Below the pieces are notes generated by a model that was not told the DNA's origin, searched no databases, and worked only from the letters and a program-made list of their open reading frames with translations. A stretch of DNA of 64,000 nt, taken from Streptosporangium sp. NBC_01495. GTDB lineage: Bacteria > Actinomycetota > Actinomycetes > Streptosporangiales > Streptosporangiaceae. The translations under genes were made by a program, and so were the position numbers. The stretch covers positions 8,804,001-8,868,000 of the forward strand of contig NZ_CP109430.1 in assembly GCF_036250735.1 (NCBI RefSeq), read 5' to 3'. Shown one piece after another: positions 16,801 through 25,376 of the stretch (position 1 is the stretch's first letter; every line of letters starts with the position of its first letter).

Positions 16801-19800
16801 TCGCCCCGACGGCGAGGTTGCCGGTCCAGGTCAGCGTGGACCCGGCGAAACCGACCGTGCCCGTCGTGGCGCTCGCGTCCGCGTTGTAGACCGCGTCGTC
16901 CAGTACCCCGGCCAGCGCGTCGGCGAACGTCGCCCCCGTGTAGGGCGTCTGCCCGGCGTTGGTGACGGTGACCGTGTAGCCGACCGTGGATCCGGGCGTC
17001 GTCGTGGTGACGTTCGCCGTCTTGACGGTGGTCAGCCGCGGCACGAGGACGGTTACCGTCACGCTGCACCCGGTGGCGGTACCGCCGGGCGGGCAGGTGC
17101 TGCCGGGCGTGCTCGACACCAGCGTGTTGACCATCGTCCTGTCCCCGGGGTCGGGATCGAGGACGGTGACGGAGTAGGTGATCGTGGCGCTCGCCCCGAT
17201 CGCGAGGTCACCGGTCCAGGTCAGGATGGAATTCGCGAAGCCGACCGTGCCGCTCGTCGCCGTCGCGTCCCCGTTGTAGACCGCGTCGTTGAGGACCCCT
17301 GCCAGCAGGTCGGTGACGGTGGCGCCGGTGTAGGCGGTCTCCCCGGTGTTGGTGGCCGTGACCGTGTAGGTGACGGTGTCACCCGGCGTGGTGGTCTGGG
17401 CGTCGGCCGCTATCTGCAGGGCCAGCGCCGGGACCAGGACGGTGACGACGCTGAAACAGCCGGGCGCCGTCGCACCGACGACCGGGCAGGTGCTGCCGGG
17501 CGCGGCGGACGTGACAGAGCTTCTCAGCGCCCTGTCACCGGTGTCGGGGTTGTTGACGGTGGCCGAGCCGGTGATGGTGACCGTCGCGCCGACCGCGATG
17601 TTCCCGGTCCAGATGACCTGGCCGGCCGGGGTCAGGACGATACTGCCCGAGCTGGCCGCGAAATCGCCGTTGTAGGTCGCGTCGTCGAACACGGCCGAGA
17701 CGTCGATCGTGGCGCCGATACCCGCGTACGGAGTCTGCCCGGTGTTGGCCAGCGTGGTGGTGTACTGGACGACGCCTCCCGGGGTCGTCGTGGCCACGTT
17801 CGCCAGGTTGGTGATCGTCAGCTGCGGGACGAGGACCGTCACGCTGCTGGAGCACCGGGGGTCGCCGCTGCCGGCGGCACAGTTGCTGCCGACCGTCGGC
17901 GAGGAGACCGTGCTGGTGAGCGTCTTGTTCCCGGTGTCGGGATCGTTGACGGTGACCGAGTAGGTGATGGTGGCGGTGGCGCCGACGGCGAGATCGCCGG
18001 CCCAGGTCAGCGTGGACCCGGCGAAGCCGACCGTGCCGCTCGTCGCGGCGGCGTCCGCGTTGTACGTCGCGTCGTCCAGCACCCCGGCCAGCGAGGCGGC
18101 GAACGTCGCCCCGGTGTACGGGGTCTGGCCGGTGTTGGTGACCACGACCCGGTAGTTCACGGTCGCCCCGGGTGTCGTGGTCGACGTGTCGGCCGTCTCG
18201 GTGATCGTCAGACCGGGGATGAGGACCGGGACGTTGGTGATGCACGCGGGGGCCTGGTTGCCCACCGGGCAGTTGTTTCCCGCCGCGGCGGACGTGATGG
18301 AGGTCCGCAGCAGCCGGTTTCCGGTGTCGGGGTTGTTCACCGTGACCGAACCGGTGACGGTGACCGAGGCGCCGAGAGGCAGGTCGCCGGTCCACGTGAT
18401 GGTGCCGTTGGGGTTGAGGACGGCGCTGCCCGACGTGGCGGCGAGGTCGCCGTTGAACGTGGCGTCGTCCAGCACCCCCGCCAGGGAGGCGACGAAGCTC
18501 GTCCCCGTGTAGGGCGTCTGACCCGTGTTGGAAGCCGTGAACGTGTAGTTCACGACCGATCCGGGGGTCGCGCTGCTCACGTTCGCGCCGCTGATGATGG
18601 CCAGGGCGGGAACCAGGACGGTGACCGTGACGGTGCACTGCGGGCCGGGGTTCCCCTGCGGGCAGGTGCTTCCCGGGGCGCCGGAGGAGATCGTGTCGAC
18701 GAGGCTGCGGTCGCCGGTGTCGGGGGTTCGCACCGTGACCGTGTAGGTGACCGTCGCGCTCGCGCCGGGCGCGAGGTTCCCGGTCCAGGTCAGGGTGGAG
18801 GCGCTGAACGACAGGACGCCGGTGGTCGCGGACGCGTCGCCGTTGTAGATCGCGTCGTCCAACGTCCCGGCGAGCGAGTCGGCGAACGACGCCCCGGCAT
18901 AGGGTGTCTGGCCGTTGTTGGTGGCCGTGACGGTGAAGCGAACCGTCCCGCCGGGCGTCGTCGTCGCGGCGTCGGCGGTCTTGACGATGGACAGCCCCGA
19001 GACGGTCACCGTGGCGGCGCACCGGGGGTCGGCGCCACCCAGCGGACAGGTGCTGCCGATCGTCGGCGAGATCACCGCGTTGGCCAGCACCTTGTTTCCG
19101 GTGTCGGGGTTGTTCACCGTGACCGAGTAGGTGATGGTCACGGTCGCGCCGGCCGGCACGTTGCCGGCCCAGGTCAGGGTCTGGGCGGCGAAGAGGACCA
19201 ACCCCCCGGTGCTGGTGGCGTCGCCGTTGTAGGTCGCGTCGTCCAGCACGCCCGCCAGCGGATCGGTGACCGTCACTCCGATGAAGGCACTCGCCCCGGT
19301 GTTGTTCACGGTGATCGTGTAGCCGACCGTGTCGCCGGGTGCCGCCGAGGAGGAACTCGCCGTCTTCGTGATGACCAGGGGGCCGGTCGTGATGACCAGC
19401 GTCGCCGACCTGGTGTCGGCCTGGCCTCCTCCGTCGACCACCCGGAAGGTGACCGGGTAGCTGCCCGGCGTGGTCGGGGTGCCCGACAGCACGCCGGTGG
19501 AGGCGTTCAGCGTCAACCCCGGCGGCAGACTGCCCGCGCTCACCGACCACGTATAGGGTGTGACCCCTCCGCTGACGGTCAGCGGGACGCTGTAGGCGAC
19601 CCCGACCTGACCGGGTGGTGGCGCGCTGAAAGTGAACGTCGGCAACGGCGCGATGACCAGGCTCACCGTCCTGGTGTCGCTCTGGTTCATGGCGTCGACC
19701 ACCCTGACGGAGAAGGAGAAGGTGCCCCCCGCCGTCGGGGTGCCCGACAGCACGCCGGTGGAGGCGTTCAGCGTCAACCCCGGCGGCAGACTGCCCGCGC

Positions 19801-22537
19801 TCACCGACCACACGTACGGCGCCGTACCACCGGTCACCGTCAGCGGGACGCTGTAGGCGACGTTCACCTCACCGCTCGGCGGCGCCGGGAACGTCAGTAC
19901 CGGCAACGGTGCGATGACCAGGGTGACCGCCCGGGTGGTGCTCACGTTGCTCGCGTCGGTCACCCGCGCGGTGAAGGAGTAGGTGCCCCCCGTGGTCGGG
20001 GTGCCCGACAGCACGCCGGTGGAGGCGTTCAGGGCCAGGCCGGGCGGCAGGCTGCCCGCGCTCACCGACCACACGTACGGCGCCGTACCACCGGCCACCG
20101 TCAGCGGGACGCTGTAGGCGACGTTCACCTCTCCCGCGGGCGGCGCGGCGAAGGTGAAGGCGGGCGCGGCGTTGGGAACGACGGCCGAGGAGGGCAGGGA
20201 CGCCGGGCCGGGACCCGCCGCGTTCACCGCGGTGACGGTGAACGTGTACGAGACCCCGGGCGTCAGGCCGGTGACGCTCTGGGTGGTCGCGGTGCCGGAG
20301 AACGTCTGGGTCGGCTGCGCGACACCGGCGATGTAGGGCGTGACGACGTAGCCGGTGATGGCGCTGCCGTTGCTCGCCGGCGCGGTCCAGGTGAGGTTCG
20401 CGGAGGAGGTCCCGGCGGTGGCCGCGGTGATGGTGGGCCGGCCGGGGACGTTGTAGGGGACGACCGCGTTGGAGGCGGGGCTGGCCGAGCCGGTGCCGAC
20501 CGCGTTCACCGCGGCGACGGTGAAGGTGTAGGTGGCGCCGGCGGTCAGCCCGGTCAGCGTCCTGCTGGTGGCCGAGGCGTCGAAGGACACCGGGCTCTGG
20601 GCCACGCCGCCGAGATAGGGCGTGACGACGTAGCCGGTGATGGCGCTGCCGTTGCTCGCCGGCGCCGTCCAACTCACCGTCGCGCTGGTCGTCCCGGCCA
20701 CCGCCGTGGGCGCCGTGGGCGTCGCGGGGGCGGAGGTGTAGACGTAGGCCGCGGACGCGGCGAGCCCCTGCGTGACGACGGTGACTCTCACCGTGTCGGC
20801 CGAGGCCCTGGCGGGCATCGAGGGGATGGTCAGGGTGCCGTTGCCGTTGTTGACGAAGCAGCCGGTGGTGACCCCCGAGGGGCACGGCAGCAGGACGACC
20901 GGGGTTCCCGCCTGCTGCTGGGCGGTGGTGCCGATCTCGATCGCGGTGGCGTTGGCGATGTTCGTCCCGCTCACGGTCACCGCTCCGCCACCGGCGATCG
21001 TGCCCGAGGTCGAGCTCAGGGTTATGCCGCTGGGCGTCGCCGGGAGCGTGCCCACGGTCGTCGTCGACGAGTAGGCGGGGTTGGAGTCGACCGACGACGC
21101 GGTGGCCACGGTCGTGCTCTGGACCAGCGTCGGTGTGACACCGCTCCCGGTGACGATGCCCACCACGGTGATCGGCGGTAGCGTCGCCGCCACCGGGAAC
21201 GGGCCGTTGCTGTTGGTACACGTGATGGACCGCCCGGACGGCGCCGCACAGACCCATCCCGTGCCGTACGCGCCCACGGGCACCGTCCCGGCCGGCAGGG
21301 TCTGGGTCACCGAGATCGGGGAGGTCTCCGCGATGCCGGCGTCGACGCCCGCGACGACGCTGTAGGTCACGGGGTCGCCCGGCGACAGCGTCGCGGCGTT
21401 GTAACTGGTCTGCGCGACGGTCAGCTCGGGAACCGCGCTGATCGTGGCCACCCTGGCGTTGTCGACCTCGTGGAAGTCGGTGATGGAGCCGGTGGAGGCC
21501 ACCCAGCCGAACGCCAGCTGCCGGGGGATTCCGTTGGCGTTCAGCCAGCCCGCCGGGACAAGACCCGTGGAGACCGTGGGGAGGGCGCCGGTCAGCGTCC
21601 TGACCGTGCCGCCCACCAGGGTGGTCACCACTGTGTAGCTGTTGGCCGGGATCGCCAGGCCGGCGGCGGTGGTGAGGACCGTGTTGGTGGGGTTGATGCC
21701 CACCTGGACCGGGACGGCCGTGCGAGTGATCGATCTCAGCGCGAGAGGAAGGGCGGCCGTCGTGGTGGCCGTACTGTTGATCGCGCAGTAGCCGACGGTG
21801 CCGTTGCCCGGCCCCCGGACGACGATCTGTCCGGGCACCCGGGTGCTGCCCGACCCGATGTAGGCCGGGTTCGTGCAACCGCTTCCCTGGTAGGCGCTGT
21901 TGCTGAAGTTTCCGTACACGTCGAAGCCGATGCCGAGATAGCCGTACGCCAGGCCGGCGTTACTGGAGAACGCGGAGTAGCCCAGCGCACCGCCCGACTC
22001 GCCGATGTTGGCCGGAGACACGGACGTGGCGGGGTTCACCGCGGCCAGGACGAACGTCATCCCGTCGGCCGCTGTCCCGCCGTACTGGTAGGTGTTGAAC
22101 GTCACGTCCAGCCCCGACGAGGTCGGCACGCTGACCGCGCCGAGGACCCCGCCGACCTTGGTGGTGACCGCGTCCGTCAGGCGCAGTTTGCCCGACCCCG
22201 GACTGTCCAGGCTGCCGGCGCAGGAGTGCAGGGCACCCGTGCTGGGATTGCCGGAGGCGGTCAGGCACGCCATGTTCGTGCCCGACTGGCCGGTCGGCAG
22301 CGCGGGCAGCACCACGGCGCCGTCCCCGTTGGCCGTGTTGTTGTGGAAGGGCTGGTCGAACACGATCGTGCCGGCCGCCGACGCGGCCATGGGAGCCGGC
22401 GCGTCCAGCGTGCCGGCCGCCAGGGCCAGAACGAGCAGCTGGGCGAGTGTTCGCCTGTGCCGCGGCGAGCCTCCGATCACATCCGTGGATCGGCCGGCAC
22501 CGCCGAACGCCCCCGCCCGGCCCGGAATGTCACTCAT
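10808..22537 (-). CDS. Giant secreted adhesin-like protein with 21 DUF11 repeats
   Basis: About 3,909 residues from ATG 22537 (an in-frame start at 22591 is also possible). Order: signal peptide (to ~55); L-type lectin-like domain (~57-365, with DGMTFVLAAVN and YLGIGFDVYGN); a divergent DUF11-like segment (~366-495); an IPT/TIG-like domain (~497-600); two fibronectin type III domains (~600-785); three putative-Ig (He_PIG) repeats (~792-1050); 21 DUF11 repeats of ~130 residues (~1050-3775); and a C-terminal beta domain ending SYSATLTYVATAK. Nearly every DUF11 repeat ends with a two-cysteine motif of the form CPxGGTDPRC, which could form one disulfide per repeat. No LPxTG motif or C-terminal membrane helix is visible. 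It is probably a long surface stalk with a carbohydrate-binding tip; the ligand is unknown. Confidence 0.9.
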   Translation of the reverse strand: MSDIPGRAGAFGGAGRSTDVIGGSPRHRRTLAQLLVLALAAGTLDAPAPMAASAAGTIVFDQPFHNNTANGDGAVVLPALPTGQSGTNMACLTASGNPSTGALHSCAGSLDSPGSGKLRLTDAVTTKVGGVLGAVSVPTSSGLDVTFNTYQYGGTAADGMTFVLAAVNPATSVSPANIGESGGALGYSAFSSNAGLAYGYLGIGFDVYGNFSNSAYQGSGCTNPAYIGSGSTRVPGQIVVRGPGNGTVGYCAINSTATTTAALPLALRSITRTAVPVQVGINPTNTVLTTAAGLAIPANSYTVVTTLVGGTVRTLTGALPTVSTGLVPAGWLNANGIPRQLAFGWVASTGSITDFHEVDNARVATISAVPELTVAQTSYNAATLSPGDPVTYSVVAGVDAGIAETSPISVTQTLPAGTVPVGAYGTGWVCAAPSGRSITCTNSNGPFPVAATLPPITVVGIVTGSGVTPTLVQSTTVATASSVDSNPAYSSTTTVGTLPATPSGITLSSTSGTIAGGGAVTVSGTNIANATAIEIGTTAQQQAGTPVVLLPCPSGVTTGCFVNNGNGTLTIPSMPARASADTVRVTVVTQGLAASAAYVYTSAPATPTAPTAVAGTTSATVSWTAPASNGSAITGYVVTPYLGGVAQSPVSFDASATSRTLTGLTAGATYTFTVAAVNAVGTGSASPASNAVVPYNVPGRPTITAATAGTSSANLTWTAPASNGSAITGYVVTPYIAGVAQPTQTFSGTATTQSVTGLTPGVSYTFTVTAVNAAGPGPASLPSSAVVPNAAPAFTFAAPPAGEVNVAYSVPLTVAGGTAPYVWSVSAGSLPPGLALNASTGVLSGTPTTGGTYSFTARVTDASNVSTTRAVTLVIAPLPVLTFPAPPSGEVNVAYSVPLTVTGGTAPYVWSVSAGSLPPGLTLNASTGVLSGTPTAGGTFSFSVRVVDAMNQSDTRTVSLVIAPLPTFTFSAPPPGQVGVAYSVPLTVSGGVTPYTWSVSAGSLPPGLTLNASTGVLSGTPTTPGSYPVTFRVVDGGGQADTRSATLVITTGPLVITKTASSSSAAPGDTVGYTITVNNTGASAFIGVTVTDPLAGVLDDATYNGDATSTGGLVLFAAQTLTWAGNVPAGATVTITYSVTVNNPDTGNKVLANAVISPTIGSTCPLGGADPRCAATVTVSGLSIVKTADAATTTPGGTVRFTVTATNNGQTPYAGASFADSLAGTLDDAIYNGDASATTGVLSFSASTLTWTGNLAPGASATVTYTVTVRTPDTGDRSLVDTISSGAPGSTCPQGNPGPQCTVTVTVLVPALAIISGANVSSATPGSVVNYTFTASNTGQTPYTGTSFVASLAGVLDDATFNGDLAATSGSAVLNPNGTITWTGDLPLGASVTVTGSVTVNNPDTGNRLLRTSITSAAAGNNCPVGNQAPACITNVPVLIPGLTITETADTSTTTPGATVNYRVVVTNTGQTPYTGATFAASLAGVLDDATYNADAAATSGTVGFAGSTLTWAGDLAVGATATITYSVTVNDPDTGNKTLTSTVSSPTVGSNCAAGSGDPRCSSSVTVLVPQLTITNLANVATTTPGGVVQYTTTLANTGQTPYAGIGATIDVSAVFDDATYNGDFAASSGSIVLTPAGQVIWTGNIAVGATVTITGSATVNNPDTGDRALRSSVTSAAPGSTCPVVGATAPGCFSVVTVLVPALALQIAADAQTTTPGDTVTYTVTATNTGETAYTGATVTDLLAGVLNDAVYNGDATATSGTVGFANSILTWTGDLAIGASATITYSVTVLDPDPGDRTMVNTLVSSTPGSTCPPGGTATGCSVTVTVLVPRLTTVKTANVTTTTPGSTVGYTVTVTNAGQTPYTGATFADALAGVLDDAVYNADASATTGTVGFAGSTLTWTGNLAVGASATITYTVTVRDPDPGDALLSNTVVSSTRGSNCPAGNTDPRCAVSVPVARLLLEQSYTQAGATPGSTITLNATFTNTGRVPYTGISVFSASGGTVDDAIPNGDQVASSGTLALGATGITWTGSIPVGGVVTVTGTLTLRNPPTGDHIVTGTLVSAAPGNNCPSGGSDPRCTARLDVLIPGLTITKAADTGATVQGGTVAYTVTVANSGQTPYTGATFADALAGVLDNAVYNADATATSGTVGYAGSTLTWTGDLAIGASATITYSVTVRNPDPGDKTMVNTISSSTVGSNCAPAGGDPRCTSTVAVLVPALTITSAASPTTAVPGNTITYTITATNTGQLPYTGATFADALAGVLDNAVYNADATATTGTVSFAGTDLTWTGNLAPGASTTVTFTVTVNNPVTGDTTLVSTITSATPGNNCPSGGTDSRCNTTVTLTDATDLTFDKAASTASVAQGEVVTYTVTISNSGLTPYVGATFTDSLADVLDDATYNGDAAAGTGTVTYTAPDLTWTGTVPAEGSTTVTYSVTANAPDAGNGILSNTLVSSSEGGNCAAASTDPRCGETVTLAALSIVLTSGAPTALPGGVVRYTTVITNTGQTAYNGASVLFQGPDIADDAVPNGDQTATSGTLSLGLDGLTWTGNIPVGGSVTVTGSVTVNNPDLGDKILTLTAISTAQGGSCPVTTAPGCSAVVTVLTPGLTITKVTDRTAVVPGGTVAYTLTIANSGDSAYTGAIVTDSLAGVLNEATYNADASATTGTVGFAGSTLTWTGDLAVGASATVTYSVTAGDASAAGKLLTNAVSSTEMGSTCLPAGGDPACSTRVVILTPVLTIVKTADRATTTPGGTVAYTITATNAGQVPFGAANLTDALAGVLDDATYNADVSATRGTAAFGGQAITWSGALNPGQAAVITYSVTTGNPGTGDQRLANAVTSTTPGTICPVGGTDPRCSSEVLVSRITITNSADVTTAVPAGTVNYTITIANTGQTPYNGVVVDDLLAGVLDDATYNGDGTATTGGFTIILGNNQGEWRGSLPVGATAVVTFSVTVLNPDPGDKILSAVVTSAAPGTNCPTGSTDPACASTVTVLTPALDVSKSVDRITVTPGGTITYTITATNTGETPYTGATVTDQLDAVLTDSVYNGDAAATSGAVVFTSPDVIWTGDLAVGASVTITYSVTVLDPDPGDKLITNRVFSDSLGSTCPSTGSTPACTTLVTVLVPALSIVNVADTATTTPGATVGYTITITNTGQTPYTGATVTEALAGVLDDATYNGDATATAGTVGFAGSTLTWTGDLAVGDSEVVVYSVTVDSPDNGDRLLTAVAASSEPGSTCPVGGTDPLCTSTVTVLIPGLAVSTVANQVTTTPGGTVRFTTTIANTGQTAYDSVSVTDALAGVLDDATYNNNATASTGTLVFSSPTLTWTGALAVGATATFTFTVTAHNPTTGDKVMTNVVASAAPGSTCPVGGTDPSCAASVTVLIPELDIVKTADAPTATPGDTVGYTIIVTNAGETSYTAASVADSLATLLDEADYNADATATTGVLGYTGGVLSWTGALAVGASATITYSVTVHEVGDLGDKLLSNTAVSSSPGSRCPVVGAATECTAFVRILVPQLTITKSAGAGAVVAGGTTGYTITAVNTGETDYLGATIVDQLAGVLDDAAYNGDATATVGTVTYAEPNLTWSGDLAVGATVTITYSVDVAYPGSGNRVLANTAVSSVPGSTCPTGGTDPRCATTVTVLVPELTITKVADTSGSVVAEETVRYTITATNTGETPYTGATFADALAGVLDDAAYNGDAAATVGTVTYTEPTLTWTGDLPMDASAVVTFSVTADEPDTGDTELDNRVTSTTTGSTCPVGGTDPACSVLIAVTPTSITLENLTSAFTMAGRPNSTVRNNGAVSMTVITNSFDGYIVTVRADSTELTSNEPGNTATIPVGNLRVRESGTSVFHDISPVTPVLVHEQDVASAPNGDAIVNDFEADIPFIPIGSYSATLTYVATAK
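11215..19385 (-). repeat. DNA-level repeat array of about 389 bp x 21 encoding DUF11 domains
   Basis: Within the giant gene a ~389-bp unit recurs 21 times. The most conserved parts encode NTGQTPYTGA..DALAGVLDDATYNGDA and the LTWTGDLAVGA region. Adjacent units differ enough to be aligned individually, but segments such as the one encoding AGVLDDATYNGD are nearly identical at DNA level. The array is therefore a substrate for copy-number change and a risk for assembly collapse. Confidence 0.85.
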
Positions 22538-22982
22538 CACGGCCACCGGACGCCCACAGGCCGGTTGACCGGGAGATACCACCGAGAACAACGAGGAACA
22601 GAAGCACGGTGCGGCACCCCTTCGGTCGATCGCGATGTCGGCGGCCTTCCGCCGTGTTGGGCATCGTGACGACTAGGGCGGCCCAACGGCCACCGGGCTC
22701 GGAGTCGTCCAGCACGATGAGTGGCGCTTTGACGGGAAAACCCCTCCGCAACCACCAAAAGTGTCTGATCGGTAACTCAGAGTGTCAATCAACGCGAAGG
22801 ATGGCGCGGCGCCGGGCAAGATGGACACAAAGTGACAGCTAGAAAAAAGCGCATCGAATAGCGCGAAATACCCTGCGGAGCGGCACCAACCGCTCAAGAC
22901 CGGTCAGCAAAAACCGATCACCAAAGGCCGGGCACATGACAGAGCACGGCCCGCACCAAGGTGCGGGCCGTGCTCCGTTGGT
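22538..22982. other. Upstream region of the giant DUF11 gene
   Basis: A 445-bp gap holding the glmM terminator at its right end and an AT-richer block (22740-22920) that presumably contains the promoter of the giant gene. I could not assign convincing -35/-10 hexamers or a known riboswitch. The minus-strand frame 22530-22751 has no recognisable features. Confidence 0.35.
22943..22974 (-). terminator. Strong hairpin downstream of glmM
   Basis: A perfect 15-bp stem (22943-22957 with 22960-22974) and a 2-nt nominal loop lie 8 bp beyond the glmM stop codon. T-run support is weak, which is common for actinobacterial terminators. It probably ends the rplM-rpsI-glmM transcript. Confidence 0.75.
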
Positions 22983-24338
22983 TCAGACGCAGGCCGTACG
23001 GACGACGTCGGCCAGCTGGCCGGCCAGTTGCTCGGCCTGCTCCGCCGAAGCGGCCTCGACCATGACGCGGATCATCGGCTCGGTGCCGCTGGGCCGGATC
23101 AGCACGCGCCCGGTCTCCCCCAGCTCCGACTCCGCGGCGCTGACCGCGGCGGCCAGCTCGGGAGCCGAGGCCTTGGACCGGTCGACGTCCTTCACGTTGA
23201 CCAGGACCTGCGGCAGCCGGGTCATCACCGAGGCCAGCTCGGCCAGTGACTTCTTCTCCCGCGCCACCACCGCCAGCAGGTGCAGCGAGGTCAGCAGGCC
23301 GTCCCCGGTGGTGGCGTGGTCGAGCATCAGGACGTGGCCGGACTGCTCGCCACCGAGGTTGTAGCCTCCGGCCCTCATCGCCTCCAGGACGTAGCGGTCG
23401 CCCACGGCGGTCTCGACGACGTCGACACCGGCGTTCTTGAGCGCGATCTTGAAGCCCAGGTTGGACATGACCGTGGCCACCACGGTGTCACCGATCAGCT
23501 TGCCCTCGGCGTGCATCGCCATGGCCAGCACGGCCATGATCTGGTCGCCGTCGACGATCTCGCCGGTGTGCGAGACGGCCAGGCAGCGGTCCGCGTCGCC
23601 GTCGTAGGCGATGCCCACGTCCGCGTTGCGGGAGACCACGATCTGCTGGAGCTTGTCCAGGTGGGTGGAGCCGACCCCCGCGTTGATGTTGAGACCGTCG
23701 GGGCGCGCCCCGATCGTCTCCACGGTGGCTCCGGCCCGCAGCAACGCCTCGGGAGCCACCATGTGGGCGGCGCCGTGGGCGCAGTCGAGGACCACGTTCA
23801 GGCCGTCGAGACGGCCGTTGACGGTGGACAGCACGTGGGACACATAGCGGTCGGCCTCACCGTACGCCTCGCGTACGCGGCCGACCGAGGCACCGACAGG
23901 ACGCTCCCACTTCTCGCCGAGCCGCTGCTCGATCTCGATCTCCACCGCGTCGGGCAGCTTGTAGCCGCCTCGGGTGAGGAACTTGATCCCGTTGTCGGGG
24001 GCGGGGTTGTGGGAGGCGGAGATCATCACGCCCATGTCGGCTCTGAGAGCCGTCGTCAGGTAAGCGACCGCCGGGGTGGGCAGCACGCCGAGCCGGAGGA
24101 CGTCCACGCCAGACGACGCGAGGCCGGCGACCACCGCAGCCTCCAGGAATTCTCCTGAAGCCCGAGGGTCCCGGCCCACGACGGCGACGGGACGGCCTCG
24201 CCGCCCGACGCTGGCGTTGAACGCCCCGGCATCGCCGAGGACATGAGCCGCGGCCACGGACAGGTCCATGGCGAGCTCGGCCGTGAGGTCGCGCCCAGCG
24301 ACCCCACGTACCCCGTCGGTGCCGAAGAGGCGCCCCAA
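22983..24338 (-). CDS. glmM: Phosphoglucosamine mutase
   Basis: A 451-residue enzyme converting glucosamine-6-phosphate to glucosamine-1-phosphate for UDP-GlcNAc and peptidoglycan synthesis in the cytoplasm. The N terminus GRLFGTDGVRG, the phosphoserine loop ISASHNP (Ser109), the metal-binding loop YDGDADR and the C-terminal phosphate-binding RPSGTEPMIRV are all present, and the length is standard. It starts 3 bp after the rpsI stop, which ties a cell-wall precursor enzyme to the ribosomal rplM-rpsI transcript, as is usual in actinobacteria. Confidence 0.97.
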   Translation of the reverse strand: MGRLFGTDGVRGVAGRDLTAELAMDLSVAAAHVLGDAGAFNASVGRRGRPVAVVGRDPRASGEFLEAAVVAGLASSGVDVLRLGVLPTPAVAYLTTALRADMGVMISASHNPAPDNGIKFLTRGGYKLPDAVEIEIEQRLGEKWERPVGASVGRVREAYGEADRYVSHVLSTVNGRLDGLNVVLDCAHGAAHMVAPEALLRAGATVETIGARPDGLNINAGVGSTHLDKLQQIVVSRNADVGIAYDGDADRCLAVSHTGEIVDGDQIMAVLAMAMHAEGKLIGDTVVATVMSNLGFKIALKNAGVDVVETAVGDRYVLEAMRAGGYNLGGEQSGHVLMLDHATTGDGLLTSLHLLAVVAREKKSLAELASVMTRLPQVLVNVKDVDRSKASAPELAAAVSAAESELGETGRVLIRPSGTEPMIRVMVEAASAEQAEQLAGQLADVVRTACV

Positions 24339-24341
24339 CGC

Positions 24342-24863
<522 letters not shown>

Positions 24864-24932
24864 GGTTCTCCTCTAACTTTCCTACTCGGCGTCGGCCATC
24901 GGCCAACGCTGCTGGCGACAAGCAGCTAGTGA

Positions 24933-25376
24933 CTACTGGGCGATCTGGGTGAGCTCGAAAGACACCGGCTGCTGCGCCTGGTGCGGGTGCTCGGAACCGG
25001 CGTAGACCTTGAGCTTCTTGATCATCTTCCGGCCGAGGGCGTTCTTGGGCAGCATGCCCTTCACGGCCTTCTCAATGGCGCGGTCGGGACGCTTGTCCAT
25101 GAGCTCGCCGTAGGTCATGGAGCGCAGACCGCCCGGGTAGCCCGAGTGGCGGTAAGCCTTCTTCTGCTCAAGCTTGTTACCGGTCAGCGCGACCTTGCCC
25201 GCGTTGATGACGATGACGAAGTCACCGGTGTCGACGTGGTTGGCGAAGGTCGGCTTGTGCTTACCGCGAAGCAGGATCGCGACGTGGCTGGCCAGCCGGC
25301 CAAGCACGATGTCGGTGGCGTCGATGATGTGCCACTGACGCTCGACTTCGGCAGGCTTGGGTGTGTACGTGCGCAC
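24933..25376 (-). CDS. rplM: 50S ribosomal protein L13
   Basis: 147 residues, starting with GTG at 25376 (MRTYTPKPAEVERQWHIIDA); upstream in-frame codons are not L13-like. The L13 signatures GRLASHVAILLRGKHKPTF and the KNALGRKMIKKLKVYAG segment are intact. It is an early-assembly 50S protein and the first gene of the rplM-rpsI-glmM operon. A purine-rich AAGAAGG precedes the start by 9 nt. Confidence 0.97.
   Translation of the reverse strand: MRTYTPKPAEVERQWHIIDATDIVLGRLASHVAILLRGKHKPTFANHVDTGDFVIVINAGKVALTGNKLEQKKAYRHSGYPGGLRSMTYGELMDKRPDRAIEKAVKGMLPKNALGRKMIKKLKVYAGSEHPHQAQQPVSFELTQIAQ

Noticed and set aside
11215..19385. Regular ~389-bp repeats taken as a CRISPR array or satellite DNA
   Set aside because: The repeat length, the continuous reading frame and the beta-domain pattern show they are protein-coding DUF11 units.
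16364..21181. A 1,605-codon plus-strand open frame, and a 758-codon minus-strand frame in another phase, inside the giant DUF11 gene
   Set aside because: They are mirror frames created by third-position GC bias and by repetition of the real gene; their residues are Arg/Gly/His-rich without domains.
22740..22920. Riboswitch (for example c-di-AMP type) upstream of the giant secreted protein
   Set aside because: None of the conserved core motifs of known riboswitches could be found by eye.
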